From Whalleya microplaca (taxonomy: Eukaryota > Ascomycota > Sordariomycetes > Xylariales > Xylariaceae): a stretch of DNA of 64,000 nucleotides. Shown here one piece after another: positions 1 through 11,897 of the stretch (position 1 is the first letter of the stretch; every line of letters begins with the position of its first letter). A program made the translations under genes and the position numbers. The stretch is from the NCBI GenBank assembly GCA_022497155.1, contig MU385752.1:404338-468337 (forward strand). The letters are read 5' to 3'. The notes under the pieces are model-generated. The model saw nothing but the letters and a program-made list of their open reading frames with translations. It was not told the origin of the DNA and made no database searches.

Positions 1-444
1 CCTAGTTTCTGACTTGACTTATCTTGGCCGAGTCTGTCGAACTCCTATCTTGTAAAAGACCTGCAGATACTGAAGTCTAAGACATATCGACTAGTACCGT
101 GTGCCACGAGTGTTAAAGCGATGTGGTTGGTACGGTCTACTCTGCTTATCTAATTTTGTTCCTCCTATTTCAATAGCGAGGATCCGTCTAGCCCCTTAAC
201 ATACCTTCTTGCGGCAGGTCGTTTTCTTGGACGAACATCGACAGTGCCTACTAAACAGCAAGGGTCATGTTAAGTATCCAAGGCCCGCGCTGTTAACAGC
301 CTGTGCTCTAGAATACGAACCATCAACCTAGATATTAATCTCGAGGCTAGACCTACCATCGCCTGAATGTAATGATTGACTTCATTTAGACTTAATGCGC
401 TTAAATCAATATAATCTGTGCTTGCGATTCCAGATAATCACATG
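1..444. other. Intergenic, nothing recognised
   Basis: No open frame of useful length, RNA gene or repeat is seen. The segment lies downstream of the 3' end of the minus-strand gene that follows. Confidence 0.5.
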
Positions 445-1404
445 CTAAAGCAATACATATGCCACCGTACCTGCAACAGCAAGTGCAGAGACCACCGATA
501 CGTACGCCGTTGTTCCAGATGATGGGGACGACTCATTACCTGGCACTGGAGTGGCTGCTCTGATGCACGAAAGCTGAACCTCAGGCGATGCGTCGTCGGA
601 TGCATTCGCACGAAGATTCCAGCCCCAAATCGTCATGACAGGCCACACTTGATTCGTGGCGGTGTCCAGAGCCGCCGTGTCCCCGACCTCGTGACTGTCC
701 GACGCCGTGACGAACACTTCTCTTCCGTTCGCGGAATCGAGCGGGAACTCTGCTGTCGGGTTAGTGGGACGGCCTACGGCCCTACGACACGGGGGCAACG
801 AACGCTGCGTGATGAAGTCGCCCGTCTTGATCGAGTCGCCGCAACTCGACGGCGTCGACGGCGGCGTCCCGTAGCAATCTTGGCTGCGCGCAAACTTGCT
901 CGCATATGCTTGCTGGATGTCCGAGACGCATTGTGAAGGGAGGAAGCTGCACGTGCCGTTGGTCGGCGCTGTGGAGTTTTGGGGACCGTTCGGAAACACC
1001 GAAACGCATATCTTCCACGTCGTCTCATCGACGGCGGTCTTATTTGAGAACAGTGCTTGCATAGTTTCTGGACCTTTGAGGAAGATGCTTGTGCCCGTGA
1101 ACGCCTTACCCGTGGCGTTGCTGGGATTCATGGTCTGGGAGTCGGGAATGTCACCGCTGACGTTGACAGCGAGCCGCCAGCCATCTACCTTCTGGCTGGG
1201 CCATTTCTGGGAGACATCGAACCCGGTGACCGCGAGTTCGCCGGTTGCATTAGGAAAAGCGAGGTGCGCTTCCCAGGTTACCTGATCGAATTGTACGGCG
1301 TTTCCGGTTACCGCCGTTCCGCCTTGCGGCCAACCTGGCAGAGCGCCCACCTTGATGGACAGAATAGAGATGACCGACGCACCTGTAGTCCTGAGGAAAT
1401 GCAT
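445..1404 (-). CDS. Secreted, probably GPI-anchored glycoprotein of unknown function
   Basis: A single-exon gene of 319 residues. The open frame reaches 1410, but its first codon there is GTG, so the first ATG at 1404 is used; the protein then starts MHFLRTTGASV. The N-terminus is a modest hydrophobic stretch that can serve as a signal peptide ending near GALPGWP. Many N-x-S/T sequons follow (NATG, NVSG, NSTA, NGTC, NASD, NESS), with scattered cysteines in the middle (CVSV, CSF, CVSD, CYGT, SCGD, PPCRR). The C-terminus has a Ser/Gly-rich stretch followed by about 18 hydrophobic residues ending at the stop (AVAGTVAYVLL), the layout of a GPI-anchor signal. It probably sits at the cell surface. 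No catalytic motif is seen. A short intron with a CTAAC-type branch site near residue 205 was considered, but it would be under 40 nt, so the uninterrupted frame is kept. Confidence 0.75.
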   Translation of the reverse strand: MHFLRTTGASVISILSIKVGALPGWPQGGTAVTGNAVQFDQVTWEAHLAFPNATGELAVTGFDVSQKWPSQKVDGWRLAVNVSGDIPDSQTMNPSNATGKAFTGTSIFLKGPETMQALFSNKTAVDETTWKICVSVFPNGPQNSTAPTNGTCSFLPSQCVSDIQQAYASKFARSQDCYGTPPSTPSSCGDSIKTGDFITQRSLPPCRRAVGRPTNPTAEFPLDSANGREVFVTASDSHEVGDTAALDTATNQVWPVMTIWGWNLRANASDDASPEVQLSCIRAATPVPGNESSPSSGTTAYVSVVSALAVAGTVAYVLL

Positions 1405-3674
1405 TATCACGCTGTAAGATTCCTAATCTTGACGCCGCGTCTGGCGGATGCGACCATGAACTACGCCGAGCAATTGAAGCGAGGACCCTTATATGAATCA
1501 GGCTCTGGCGTATGAGACTCTAATGGCCTGGTGGGACAATGACGCAGGCCTCATACACCTGACGAGCGTCGAATTTGTTCCCTGTGACGCATCCTTCCGC
1601 GGGGAACACCCGATCCTATCGATCCCGACGTGTTGGTTGGTCGGTAATGTTCGCGGGCCGTGCGGGGTCCAACGTAGTTATGTCTCATGCCATGCTGCCC
1701 TGGCAGCCCTGGCCATAGCCGGTCGTTGACGGGATGCTAAACTTGTCGGAGCCTAAACTCAACTTCCCTTGACCCGCATATCCCCAACTAGTGTAGGAAT
1801 CCCCGTTGCCGTGGCCCTGCGATATGCCAGACCCTGGTGCCTGAGGACGTCACACAGCTTTCGTCAGGCGCACCTACGGAGTGTTGTTCTGCATAGAGAG
1901 CTTCATTCTAAGTCTTTAGTCCGTTTCAAAGAATACTTTGTCGTTTCACGGCGTATTATGGACCAGGAAGGTGGACTCGGATGTATTGCGAGGTGGTACG
2001 AGGCGGTTGTCATGCTTTCTACGAGGAATGGCCAATAACGTATTGTGTCGATATCAGGGTCGTATACGGCGCTATGTGATTGTATATGAAAGGACACATA
2101 ATTAGGCGAAACGATTCATTTTTATCCTTACCAGTGAGTTTGTGGTTTTCTATCTAGTCTCCTATATCATCGTGGGGGACCGTCGACAGCAGCATGCACA
2201 CACTAGGTATGGATGTAGAAGTAAGATTATGACTTACTGAACTCTCCTAGCGATATGAAAGCGTGAAGCCTAGCTGTGAGAAGGGAGTGTGAACGAGGAC
2301 GAATAAGGGTTGTCGGCTTGTAACGTATCGTATATGTTATGGGAGTTGTGGCTGAGGCGGAGCTTGTACGTAGTATATACGTGCAGTATCTCTTGATCTT
2401 AACTAACTGCTATGTATATCATAGTATGAGACATTAAAGAAAAGATTGACGGAAGATGGCTAATGACTAGGGTTTCCTTGATTTGTTAAGACAGATTGCG
2501 AGTCGCTCTTGACCTTCGTGGCGACTTAGACACGTCTGGGTATCACACAAAAGGAGACCCCACATCCGAGCGAGATTATTGCTCGTCATGCTTGACATCC
2601 GACAATGAGGCTGGAGTCCTTGACGGATTTGGACGGTGCAGAGAGGAATTATGAACCTACTCTCGAAATACCAGACGATATATCTAGATGATAAGGTCAT
2701 CAGTGTCCGGGATTCTGACAGACCGGTGTCAGGATATTGTATGTAGGTAGTTAAGGCGTTAACCTCTCAAATGGCGACAACGAAAGGGACAGTTAAGACT
2801 CCAGTGGAATGGACATGAAATGGAGCTTATAAATAGGGAGCAAGGCACTGCTAGGAACTCCCGATGCACAGCTGCTAGACGAGGGATGGATGTATGTTGT
2901 GCTTCATAATTGTACTACCCAGTAAGCATCTGCAAATAGCCTTCTCTGTTTTCATTCATCCGGGAGAGATAAGTAGTTGCAATATGTCTTATTGTAGCTA
3001 CAGTACATATAGATCCCATAATGTGAAGACTGTTCACAGGCTTCCGGGACTTCATATTATCATAAGTTCATCCCACCCTCAAGCATCGCACCTCGTATTG
3101 TGGCGGTAGAGATACCGAGGTGGCGAGAGCGCTCCTCCCTCCTCCATAACATCCCAAATTGTTGGTGTCGACGCCGACAGACAACAAAACTCACCCGAGG
3201 CTGATGCAGGCTGATGCGAGGAGGCCATAGTAGTGAGTTGCCTAGGGGGCTGATTAAGGAGTATGAGCCCTGTAGAACTCTGTTTTTCTTAAAGAAGAAA
3301 AGCCCACCGTCAGAGGAGTACATATCACCATACCTACAGATATATGCATGTCAGCTGCTTTAACTTACATAGTACCCAGGTTAGCCTGTTCCGGATAGGA
3401 GCCTGCCAGAGTTGAGATTTTTAAGACTTCACTTCATTGTGATGCCAAAGCTGCCGTATTATGGGAATTAATGTACCGTGCTACAAGAGGAATACGCTGT
3501 ATAGATAACCGTTCTAATGGAGCTCTTATCAGAAGGATAGCTACGTAATCTGTACATGTACGGTTTACATACATATGTATGTATCCGTATGTACGCACCT
3601 ATCTCTGGAATGCGCATCATCAACCTTGAAATTCTAACTCTCTACAGAATACAATCCTCTTTACGACTTCCCCC
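1405..3674. other. Intergenic, no supported gene
   Basis: About 2.3 kb with only short, uncharacteristic open frames on both strands. Their compositions look random and none has a signal peptide, domain motif or good splice sites. An AT-rich stretch around 3,550-3,600 contains alternating ATGTA/TACAT words close to the promoter of the next gene. Nothing else is recognised. Confidence 0.5.
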
Positions 3675-3715
3675 TTGCCGGCATTTTCCTTTCTTTCTGT
3701 CGACCGCGCATTTGA

Positions 3716-3741
3716 CGCTCGCTCGCTCGCTCGCTCGCTCG
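3716..3741. repeat. CGCT tetranucleotide microsatellite upstream of the cyclin H gene
   Basis: About six and a half perfect CGCT units lie directly before the cyclin H start codon. They are presumably in the 5' untranslated leader. An in-frame ATG at 3,675 would instead translate them as an ARSLARSL stretch, so length changes here would alter the frame of any extended product. Confidence 0.9.
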
Positions 3742-3749
3742 TCGTCATT

Positions 3750-4872
3750 ATGGCGAACGAAGATGCTCGATACAGGCAGTCCAGCCAGTATCGGCTATGG
3801 TCCTTCACGCCGGCACACCTCTCGTCACTTCGCGAGAAGACCAACACCCTCGCGCAAACCAACATTGCCAGGCGCCTGCGGGCTGCAGTGCCGCCTGTCG
3901 ATCCCTTGCCGGACTTCCTCACGCCCCAAGAGGAGCGTACGCTCGTCAGCTTCTACACCGTCGAGCTTCTCCGCGCCGCAGCCTTCTGCAAGCTGCCGAC
4001 CGACACCCAGGCCACCGCTGCCATCTTCCTGCGGCGTTTCTACGTCACGAACAGCATAATGACCTACCCGCCGACCGAACTGCTCAAGACCTGTCTCTTC
4101 TTCGGGAGCAAGGCAGAGGGCGTGTACCTGGGCGCGCAGAAATTCGCCGAAAACTTCCCAAACACCACCGACGCCGAGGTTCTCGCCGCCGAATATATCC
4201 TATGCCAGGGCATCAGGTTCGCGTTCGATGTGAGACATCCGTTCCGCGCCTTAGAAGGTGCCGTCATGGAGCTCAGACGGCTAGGCGACTTCGACGACAA
4301 CCGGATCAACCGCGCGCACCAGCGAACCCGGGAGATCTTGAAGTTCAGCCCCTTGGTGACCGATGCCTATTTCCACTACACCCCCAGCCAAATCATGCTT
4401 GCCGCCCTGGCGATGGTAGACGAAGGGCTGGTCCACCGCATGCTACGAGACGCCTTTGCTGGCGAGGGCGAGGTATCTAAGGACAAGGTCTGGGGCGTCA
4501 TAGAGAAGTGCCGGGCGACGTTGGAGAAGGAACCGCCCGAGAGAATGGCCAACTACTGGGGAACTGTGAGTAGCAGATCTGGAACTCACCCGTAGCGTGG
4601 AGATATTTCGGGGGACTAACAGTGGACAGCCGGAGAGCAACAAAACTATCAAGCCGCTTACTAGGAAGCTTCGAAAGTGTCGTGATCCGGACAGGGTTGA
4701 CCTGGTCGCTCTGCAGAGGGCCAAAAGGGAGCAAGCATTGAAAGACCAGAAAACCAGCTCGGGCGCCGACACAGATGATGATGACGTGTTCGGCAACGGA
4801 AATGATGAAGAACGAGAGTCAAAGAGACGGAAGGTCACTGCAGGAGGTGACATATTTGGACCTCCTCTATGA
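3750..4872 (+). CDS. ccl1: Cyclin H, regulatory subunit of TFIIK (CDK-activating kinase)
   Basis: Two exons, 3750-4565 and 4630-4872, give 352 residues. The intron (4566-4629, 64 nt) has a GTGAGT donor, an ACTAAC branch site and a CAG acceptor, and the frame continues as WGT-PESNK. The start MANEDARYRQSSQYRLWSF, the conserved box TPQEERTLVSFY and the first cyclin fold with LFFGSKAEG are typical of fungal cyclin H. The second fold contains HYTPSQIMLAALAMV. The C-terminal tail is charged, with a DTDDDD run and a KRRK basic cluster. Cyclin H pairs with the Cdk7/Kin28-type kinase and MAT1 in TFIIH and phosphorylates the RNA polymerase II C-terminal domain. The ATG at 3,750 is chosen because the upstream in-frame ATG at 3,675 would translate the microsatellite. 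The length fits the family. The symbol follows the yeast name; the family call is strong. Confidence 0.92.
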
Positions 4873-6770
4873 ACGGAAGCAAGGTATTAGTAACCCATAT
4901 GATCCGATCTCGCCAAGGTCCTCGGTGTTTTGCACCACGCCAGAGCATCCCTACCGGCTGAGGAGCAGCTTCGACGGAGTTGTAGAGCTCTATGGGCTTA
5001 CGCCTAATCGCTCAACTCAGCCAAGGATGGAGGAGCCTAGATGGCCCTAATTACACGATATAAAGAGGAACTCGACTCGACTCGAATCGAATCGACTAGA
5101 GCAAGGAAGCACTTCGTTTGCATTTCCGCTTGTAACGAACAAGGAAACTTTCAACTTGGCTCTCCCATTCGCCTCGATGGGATGAAAGTGAGGGGATATA
5201 GCAAAACCTTAGGGTAGTAGTTCAATGACTGCGTTGACACGATGACATGCTAGGATGGGTGTTTGCCTGTTTGCCTGCTCGTCGCCGTCTAAGTTGAAGG
5301 GAAACCGGTACGAGAAAGGCTATTCGCAGAGTTGAAGTCTCGCAGCTAAGTAACATTCACAACGATCACTAAGTCATCTTGATTAAAAGAAACCTAACTG
5401 AATTGGCTCCGTAATTGCTCGCTTTAATGGCTGAAGATAAGAAAAGAAACGGCCAACCGCGTACAACAGCGTATGCCCTATACCCAACAACAATATCTGG
5501 TCTTCAAGCTTTTCCCGTTTAATCTACATTTCCTGGCGGGCATACGATGGATCAGTAGCCGTCGTGACTCATGTGCTATCTTGCCTAAACGCCCTTGCGT
5601 AAATTGACGGTCAGTAGATACTCTTTGCTATAGATGCCGCCGTAGTATATGGCAAGCCCTATGTCGATAAGAACTAGGAAAATCTGTTTCGAGACTTTAC
5701 TGTCGAGTGAATAAGTCTATGACCTTGGTATCCGTTTGTTCATTTCCTGTCTATGTACCCGCACCCGTCTTTACTTATAAGGCCCGGTGGCCTAACATCC
5801 ACACCTGAAAAGCTGTGGTTATACCCTGTCGCGAGCCCCTGGAATTCGTGCCGAGGCCTCGCGTTGGATAGAATCCATATCGGCTTCTTACAAGATACAG
5901 GTTAGGAAACGCAAAGTGCTACGGTGTTTGATGCCTTTCTGTTAGGTAGCGAAGTAACTTCAGGTCCCAGTCACTGGATTGTTCGTCATCGAGGCATTCT
6001 TATTTTCCCCATGACTACCGTAATCCCGTCCCCTAGAAGCAGTGGTGGACTCGATAGAATACTTGGTCTGTACCTCTCTTGACGTCTTCAATGTCTCCTC
6101 GGCCTTGTTACATGCCGCCTTGCATGAGGCATCATTACCTATGTTTGTTCAGTTACTTAGCAGTCATGGATACTTTCGAGTGTGGATTGGATGACTTGCT
6201 ACTACTTACATTTCGCGTACTTCAATATAGCAAGTACAGAGTTGTTAAGCAGTGTTACACCCAGAAAGACGCCACGGACATTTCTTTTTACTTGGCAATG
6301 GGAACCGCCAGTCAGATAACCGAGATCTGAACGCCGATCCATCTAGATCGGCCCACTACCTATGCTTGAATGGCACTGGTTGTTCCCTGCCTACGCATGT
6401 ACAGCCACAGTCACGATGCGCAAGATGAAACATATCAGGTACTACCTAGGAAAGGTATCCAAGCTTTATTTAGGTCAGCGCCTAGTATGCATACAGTCCA
6501 CGCAAACGGGCAGTGAAGGTACTGCCTAGGTATACATATGTGATACGAAATAGCCAATTGTGTATCAGGAATCGACTGTCTTTGTCTCTGAACATGACAT
6601 CATCTGGTTGCACCTAGAGACCCCTCATTAGAGTCAACGTTCCTTGTTTTGTAGCTGTTTTTGATTTATTACTGACCAAACGAAACATATCCTCTCTCTT
6701 CTCTCCATCTTCACCTATTACCGACCCTACACCCTAGAATTTTGGAGCTAGCCACTCTATTTCAAGCAGC
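4873..6770. other. Intergenic, no supported gene
   Basis: About 1.9 kb without a convincing coding signal. It holds a CTCGA-type short tandem repeat (listed separately) shortly after the cyclin gene and, at about 6,690-6,720, a pyrimidine-rich tract before the next start codon, typical of fungal core promoters and leaders. CCTAGG palindromes occur near 6,448 and 6,527. Confidence 0.5.
5071..5097. repeat. Short imperfect CTCGA/ATCGA tandem repeat
   Basis: Five to six units alternating between CTCGA and ATCGA lie about 200 bases after the cyclin H stop. It is a simple-sequence repeat with no evident function. Confidence 0.8.
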
Positions 6771-7198
6771 ATGGATTTCATTAACAAAGTCACGGGTGGA
6801 TCTAAGGACAACCAGGAGAAGAAGCCGGAGAGCGAACAGAAGCAATCCAGTGGCGGTTTCATGGACAAGCTCAACGGGGCGGCTGGAGGCGGCAAGGAAA
6901 GCGAAAAGAACGAAGATGCCCTTGACAAAGGTAGGTGTCTGTTTGCAGCACATCCCCGGGAGACTTCTATATACACAGAATTCCGTTTGAGATAAAGGGT
7001 CTTCTTTCCGCAATACTGATGTATGTCAATTCAATAGGAGTCGACTGGGTTCAGGAGCATGTCTTGGGCCAGGGCGACCAGAGTAACGAGAGTGCCGTTG
7101 AGCAAGCCAAGGATGAACAGATCTCCGATTTCATTCGCGACCAGTACAAGAAGACGACAGGGTCTGATATTCCCATCAAGGACAAAGAGCGCTTCTGA
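6771..7198 (+). CDS. Small hydrophilic stress protein (DNA-damage-responsive/LEA-like)
   Basis: Two exons, 6771-6930 and 7038-7198, encode 106 residues. The intron (6931-7037, 107 nt) has donor GTAGGT and acceptor TAG, and the joined frame reads ALDKGVDWVQEHVLGQG. The protein is highly charged and low in hydrophobics: MDFINKVTGG at the start, a Gly/Lys/Glu-rich first half (NGAAGGGKESEKNED), then a conserved helix-like second half (GQGDQSNESAVEQAKDEQIS, DFIRDQYKK). This matches a small family widespread in filamentous ascomycetes that is often labelled DNA-damage-responsive protein and resembles hydrophilins or LEA proteins. It is probably intrinsically disordered in the cytosol and induced by stress. 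No catalytic residues are expected. A CT-rich tract about 60-80 bases upstream fits a fungal promoter. The gene model is strong; the biochemical role is only inferred. Confidence 0.85.
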
Positions 7199-7747
7199 AT
7201 GATATGCCGGCGGCAGTTAACGCGCACTACTGTATAGCTATGCCAAACGGCCTCAGTTTCGAGATGATCTTGGAATCAACATGACACTACAGAATTCAAT
7301 TTGAGATTGAACATGTCGACTGAGTACCTGCAGTCAAATTATTGAGGCGACAGAACTGATTTACGATAAGACGATTTATTATCTAATTGCCATGCTACAT
7401 TGCTTGCTGAATTCCCATGATTGCAAATCGACATAACACACCAGTAAGCAGGACTCTGTGCGCTTTCCTCTACGACGAAGAACATTGTGCTGGGTAGTGT
7501 AGAATGATAGTCTTTTCATTCTGAATAGACCGTATCATGTAAATTCATACTCTCAATGAGTTTAGCCTAACTTGAAGTTGCTCGCATGTTTATTATCTGC
7601 ATGGTATGCTCTGAAGTAATCCGCTGCATTACAAGGAGTGTCCTTGCGCGTAACCCATGGTTTCAGTAATATGATACCTGGTCACTAAATGAGAGGAATC
7701 ATATGCACGCCTTGAAAGTGAATGAAACAAGGAGTAACGCAGTCTCC
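7199..7747. other. Intergenic between convergent genes
   Basis: About 550 bases of unremarkable sequence between the 3' ends of two convergent genes. No gene or repeat is seen; it presumably holds both 3' untranslated regions. Confidence 0.5.
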
Positions 7748-8357
7748 TCAAAGCAAAGCCGGAAGCCCGATAGCCAGCCCGCCAACAATAAGAGCACCGA
7801 CGCCACCTGTGGCCATTGGCGCGCCTCCTGTAGAGACCGAGCTGGTAGACCCGGCACCGGTGGCGCTGCCAGTGTTAGTCTGGGTGGTCGTGAATACACT
7901 CGAGCCGGACGACGAAGTGATCACGGTAGTGGTGACGGCTGGGGTGGTCTGTCCCGTCGAGGTAGCAATAGTCGTTGAGCCCGACGTATCTGCTTCATGT
8001 GAGTTCGCAGGTCGAAGCTCGGAGCCCTCTTCACTTACAGGAGGCGTTTGCGTTGTTGAAATCCCAGCCACAATCATCCATGAGGTCCGCGACGTCGTTG
8101 TCGTCGGCATCTCTCATCCCGTTGTCCTTGACACAAGTCGCGCAGGCGGTAAGGCGAGCTTGAGAGTCCTGGGCATTGCAGACACACGGACGGTACGTGT
8201 CGTCGTCGTCGGTTTGCCGATCGCACCGTGCTGTGAGATCAATGGTGAACTGACACGCCGAGATGCATGCACTTGGGACATCGTCACTCTCGACAGTGTT
8301 CTCGGCCGCGCCAAGGGCCGATAGGGAGAGGAGGGCCAAAATTATCTCGATCTGCAT
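7748..8357 (-). CDS. Cysteine-rich secreted protein with Ser/Thr stalk and GPI signal
   Basis: Exons 8357-8039 and 7992-7748 encode 187 residues. The intron (7993-8038, 46 nt) has donor GTAAGT, while the acceptor is a tandem AAG/CAG pair three bases apart, so one residue may vary. The ATG at 8357 is chosen because the frame above it starts with TTG. Residues 1-18 form a clear signal peptide (MQIEIILALLSLSALGAA). A cysteine-rich domain follows (CISAC, RC, PCVC, CATC, DDCGW; eight or nine cysteines), then a Thr/Ser/Gly-rich stalk (TTTVITSSSGSSV) likely to be O-glycosylated, and a hydrophobic C-terminal tail (GALIVGGLAIGLPALL). This is the architecture of a fungal GPI-anchored wall or membrane protein. 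It resembles, but does not clearly match, the eight-cysteine CFEM fold. A 200-residue open frame on the opposite strand is a shadow. Confidence 0.82.
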
Positions 8358-9449
8358 GGTTACGAGGCTCAAGATTGCGAATTTGGTGGAAGAGTGAGTG
8401 GTGACTATAAGTGGAACATGAACATACTTATACGGTCAACTGCTCACAGCCGAATCCGTGTACTGATGCCAAGCTGTGTGAGTCCTAGGGAAAGCCAAGG
8501 CAATATCCGCTTGGTCATAGGCATTTTGGCGACAGCAAGCCTCTCATGGAGAGTTGACCGATATCGATTTGGAGCAATGTTCGAAACAACCTCCGCCGCG
8601 TCATGCTCCTGAACGAATGATGTAAATTCGCCCAGTAACTATGGGGTAAGGAGGAGCACAGCCATCCGATGGCAGCTGAGCCAAGAAAGATAGGTCGCAT
8701 CAGCCAAGACCTAGATAGGACGGCTTCCTGTTTTTAGTAGTGAGCTGGCAGACCGTATTTCTTCTGGCAGCCTGGATGGGCTAAAGACCACGACCGGGAG
8801 TCTTCACCGTCCACCTACCGGAGGTGCTGACCGCGCGGGCCCTCGACAATCGGCGCTTCGTCCTTGTCAACCTTACCTAGCCTCACCGCTGCAGCCGATG
8901 CTCCACGCCAAGCATACCGCGATCCACCCGACGGCTGTTCAAATGAACTGACTGGATCATGCGTTGCATAAGCGTGCCTGAATACCAACCCCATTGCCCC
9001 GGGCTACTATAGCTGAATGGCACTTAATAAGCTGCCGAGCCTGACTTCTAGGTGCCTGCATGCACATACATGGAAGAAGAGCCAAGTAAGGTGACGTAGA
9101 ATACAAAAATAAAGAAGCAACATGGCGGCACTGGCGCCAAGATATGCAGAGCATACGCGTACGATTCAAATGCTAAGACCTACACCGGATGTACTGTATT
9201 GGACGTCGTGCCACATTTGAACATATCATTTTGGGAGCATGAGAAGAGGCCTACAACAAATGTTCAAATGATGAAGCTGGCTGATGTCATTGGCAAGCTA
9301 CATAACAATATACACGTTCACAGGCTTTCGAAGCCGATATCGCAAGCCTAGAGAGAAAATACTGGCAATAAAAAAGACCTACATCTTGACGGCATAGACA
9401 ACTGTGATTCTTCGATTCGTTGCGCTGGTCCCTGGAGCTTAGCCTTTAA
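8358..9449. other. Intergenic, no supported gene
   Basis: About 1.1 kb with no convincing open frame, RNA gene or repeat. It separates the 5' end of one minus-strand gene from the 3' end of the next. Confidence 0.5.
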
Positions 9450-11080
9450 TCACTGTAGATACACCAGTAGAGCCTCGCTGGCTTTCACCGTAACTGTCGT
9501 TTGGCCGCCTGACACGGTCAGACTTTCGAACGTCTCAGTCCCCGTTACTTTGCAATCGCCATCACGGAATCCCTGACCGCCGAAGGTCACCGTCCCGCCT
9601 TGGTCGACTCTTGACATTGCACTCTCCGCCGTCAGCCTCTTCGCCCTTAGTGAGCTTCCCGCCAAGCCGCGAAGCTCAAAGGTCTGGCTGGAACGGCTAC
9701 CGCTTCCGCCAAAGTAGTCAGAGTTGTACAGCAGAGCTCGCAAGGGGGCCCCGTCTGCATCGAACGAGACGTACGCCGCGTAGTTCGTAGTACCGTCGTC
9801 GAGGGCTGTGAGGTACGACGCCTCGGCCATCAATGCAGTGGCGGCATAGGCTCCGTAGTAAGGCGCTCCCATACTGTATCGGCCCCAAAAACAGTATTGA
9901 CAGTTACCTACCGTCCCGTGGTGGAAGTAGATCCGCGAAATATTGCTGTACGTGGCACGGAGGACGTAGTCCATCGTCCACAGCGCTGCTCCAAAGGTGG
10001 GCGATACGCCTGCGGCGCCACCTCCGGACACTACTCGCGACATAAGTATCGATGGGCCTATCGAAGCATTGGCCACAAAGGATAAGTCACATACCGGAGT
10101 TTGTTTCACCGAGCACATACGGTTTGTCCTCCTTCAAAGCTGCCGCAACGTCCGAGTCGAACACATGTAGATTGCTCGATATCCCCTTGTGGCTCATAAG
10201 CGACGTCACGCTTCCTCCGGGGTAATTGTGGTGGGCGTAGGTTTTGACGTATTGCTTGACTGTCGAGTTCTGCGTTGCGATCAGCTCTGCTGCACCCCAT
10301 GTCGGGGGCGAATCGTTGGAGTTGCCAGATTGGATGATGGGCTTCTGGTTCACGGCCGAACCAACCGCAAGCGCCCAGTCATTCTGCGACGCTGCATCTA
10401 TGGCTGGTGACCAGCCTCCGGAAGCTATCGGTTGACCGTTTCTAGAGTAGTCTAATATTTGTAGTGTATCAGTAGCGGTTAATACGCTCACTGGAGCAAG
10501 CTGAACATTCTACTTACACTCTGGTTCGTTCCCCAGCTCGATGGCCAGTAGATTTCCTACCTCAGACACGACGACCTTAGCAGCATCAATGGTATTCTGA
10601 ATATTATTCTTGCCCCTATTCAGCCCAATCACTACGCTACCACCATAGCTTCCCGCGAGGGTCAAGAAGCTCGACCCGAACGTTAGACTTGCCGGCGCGT
10701 CGGCTGCGCTAGACACGGTGTACACGACGTACGCCGATGTCCTCGAGTCATACTGCGCACGATCCTGCGTGGTGCCGCCGATGCGTATGGGTGGCCAGAC
10801 GCCCGTGAGGTCTTTCCAATTGGAAAGGCATTGGGTGGTGGCGCTGACATTGGTGAAATACGACGGGAAGGCGAAGAATTCGAACCTACAGATGATGTTG
10901 TGTAAACCAAGCCCCCGCAGTTTCATTGAGGTACCCGAAAACTTACGATATACCGACCGGTGCGGAGTCTAGAGGTGCATATCTGAGGTTTCCCGTATGT
11001 GCTCGTTCCGGAACCGTGAACGTCACTGCGATCGCGCCCTGGATCGCAGCTAGGAACACAGCAAAATAGTAGGAATACAT
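9450..11080 (-). CDS. GH79-family beta-glucuronidase, secreted
   Basis: Four exons (11080-10947, 10885-10518, 10451-10095, 10030-9450) join without frame breaks into 479 residues. Introns are 61, 66 and 64 nt, with donors GTAAGT, GTAAGT and GTATGT and TAG acceptors. The signal peptide is MYSYYFAVFLAAIQGAIA. The mature enzyme carries family landmarks: FEFFAFPSYF after the first splice, LAIELGNEPEYYSRNG with the acid/base glutamate in NEP, and VLGETNSVSGGG with the nucleophilic glutamate in GETNS. These are followed by TFGAALWTMDYVL and a beta-sandwich C-terminal domain that ends on VYLQ. The enzyme should release glucuronic or 4-O-methyl-glucuronic acid from arabinogalactan or similar plant glycans outside the cell. 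The two active-site motifs are visible only once exons 2-3 and 3-4 are spliced, which supports the model. Substrate preference is inferred from the family. Confidence 0.93.
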
Positions 11081-11897
11081 GGCTGGTGCCATTGACGGAA
11101 AATTGCGAGCTATGCCTGCCATCTATATACTGTAGAACATATATTAGCCTATTATATGTTTGCGGAGATACAGCCATCGACCTCTACCCGATTCACGTCA
11201 CGATACTACGTCAGTCTATACATAGTATCCGGGCACTTACCATTGGGTTTGGTCTGGACCGATCTGGGGAATAATGGGACAAGCTTGTTTTAAAATGCGA
11301 CAGTACCTACGGGATTAGTGATATTGGCACCTTGGTCATGCCACGAGTGGATACATATCTATGCAGTTGTCATGATAGATGTAGCGCGTGCGCTGCTATT
11401 GGAATTCTCAATTTGACATAGTGTTTTTACAGAAAATACGGCCAATATTACTAGCTAGACCACGCCCTGGGTACATGGGCGAATCTCACTGCCCGGGGTA
11501 GGAGATCTTCGAGAGGAGTTGATCTCCAAGTAGTTGTACGTCGTGAACTATCATCCCTTTTAGCACCCCCTGAATCGGGAGCTCTGACAATGAAGAAATA
11601 GGTCCACAAGCGCTGCATTTGCGAATCTTGCGAAAATGAACCAAATGGGCGATAGCTCCTGATCCGGCGGAATCAAGTGTAAAGGGCATCGTATTTCTAG
11701 CAATGCGCTGTGCTTTTTTCCTCGTTACTTTCGGGTAACGGTGTTATGAGTAACGTCGAATAAGCAGCATGCAAGAATAAGGTACAAGATGGTCGACTCC
11801 CACAAGGGATAAACGTACTAGTAGGTTGAATATTACAGAGCATAGGTCAGCCATGTGACAGCAGTGCCCCCAAAAGACTACGGTAAACGCGGGAGAT
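11081..11897. other. Intergenic, no supported gene
   Basis: About 800 bases containing the promoter side of the GH79 gene and the 3' side of the dehydrogenase gene. The short open frames present have no recognisable feature. Confidence 0.5.

Noticed and set aside
7722..8324. 200-codon plus-strand open frame
   Set aside because: It is antisense to the two-exon GPI-type protein, which has a signal peptide, cysteine pattern and matching splice sites; the antisense frame shows valine-rich, meaningless composition.
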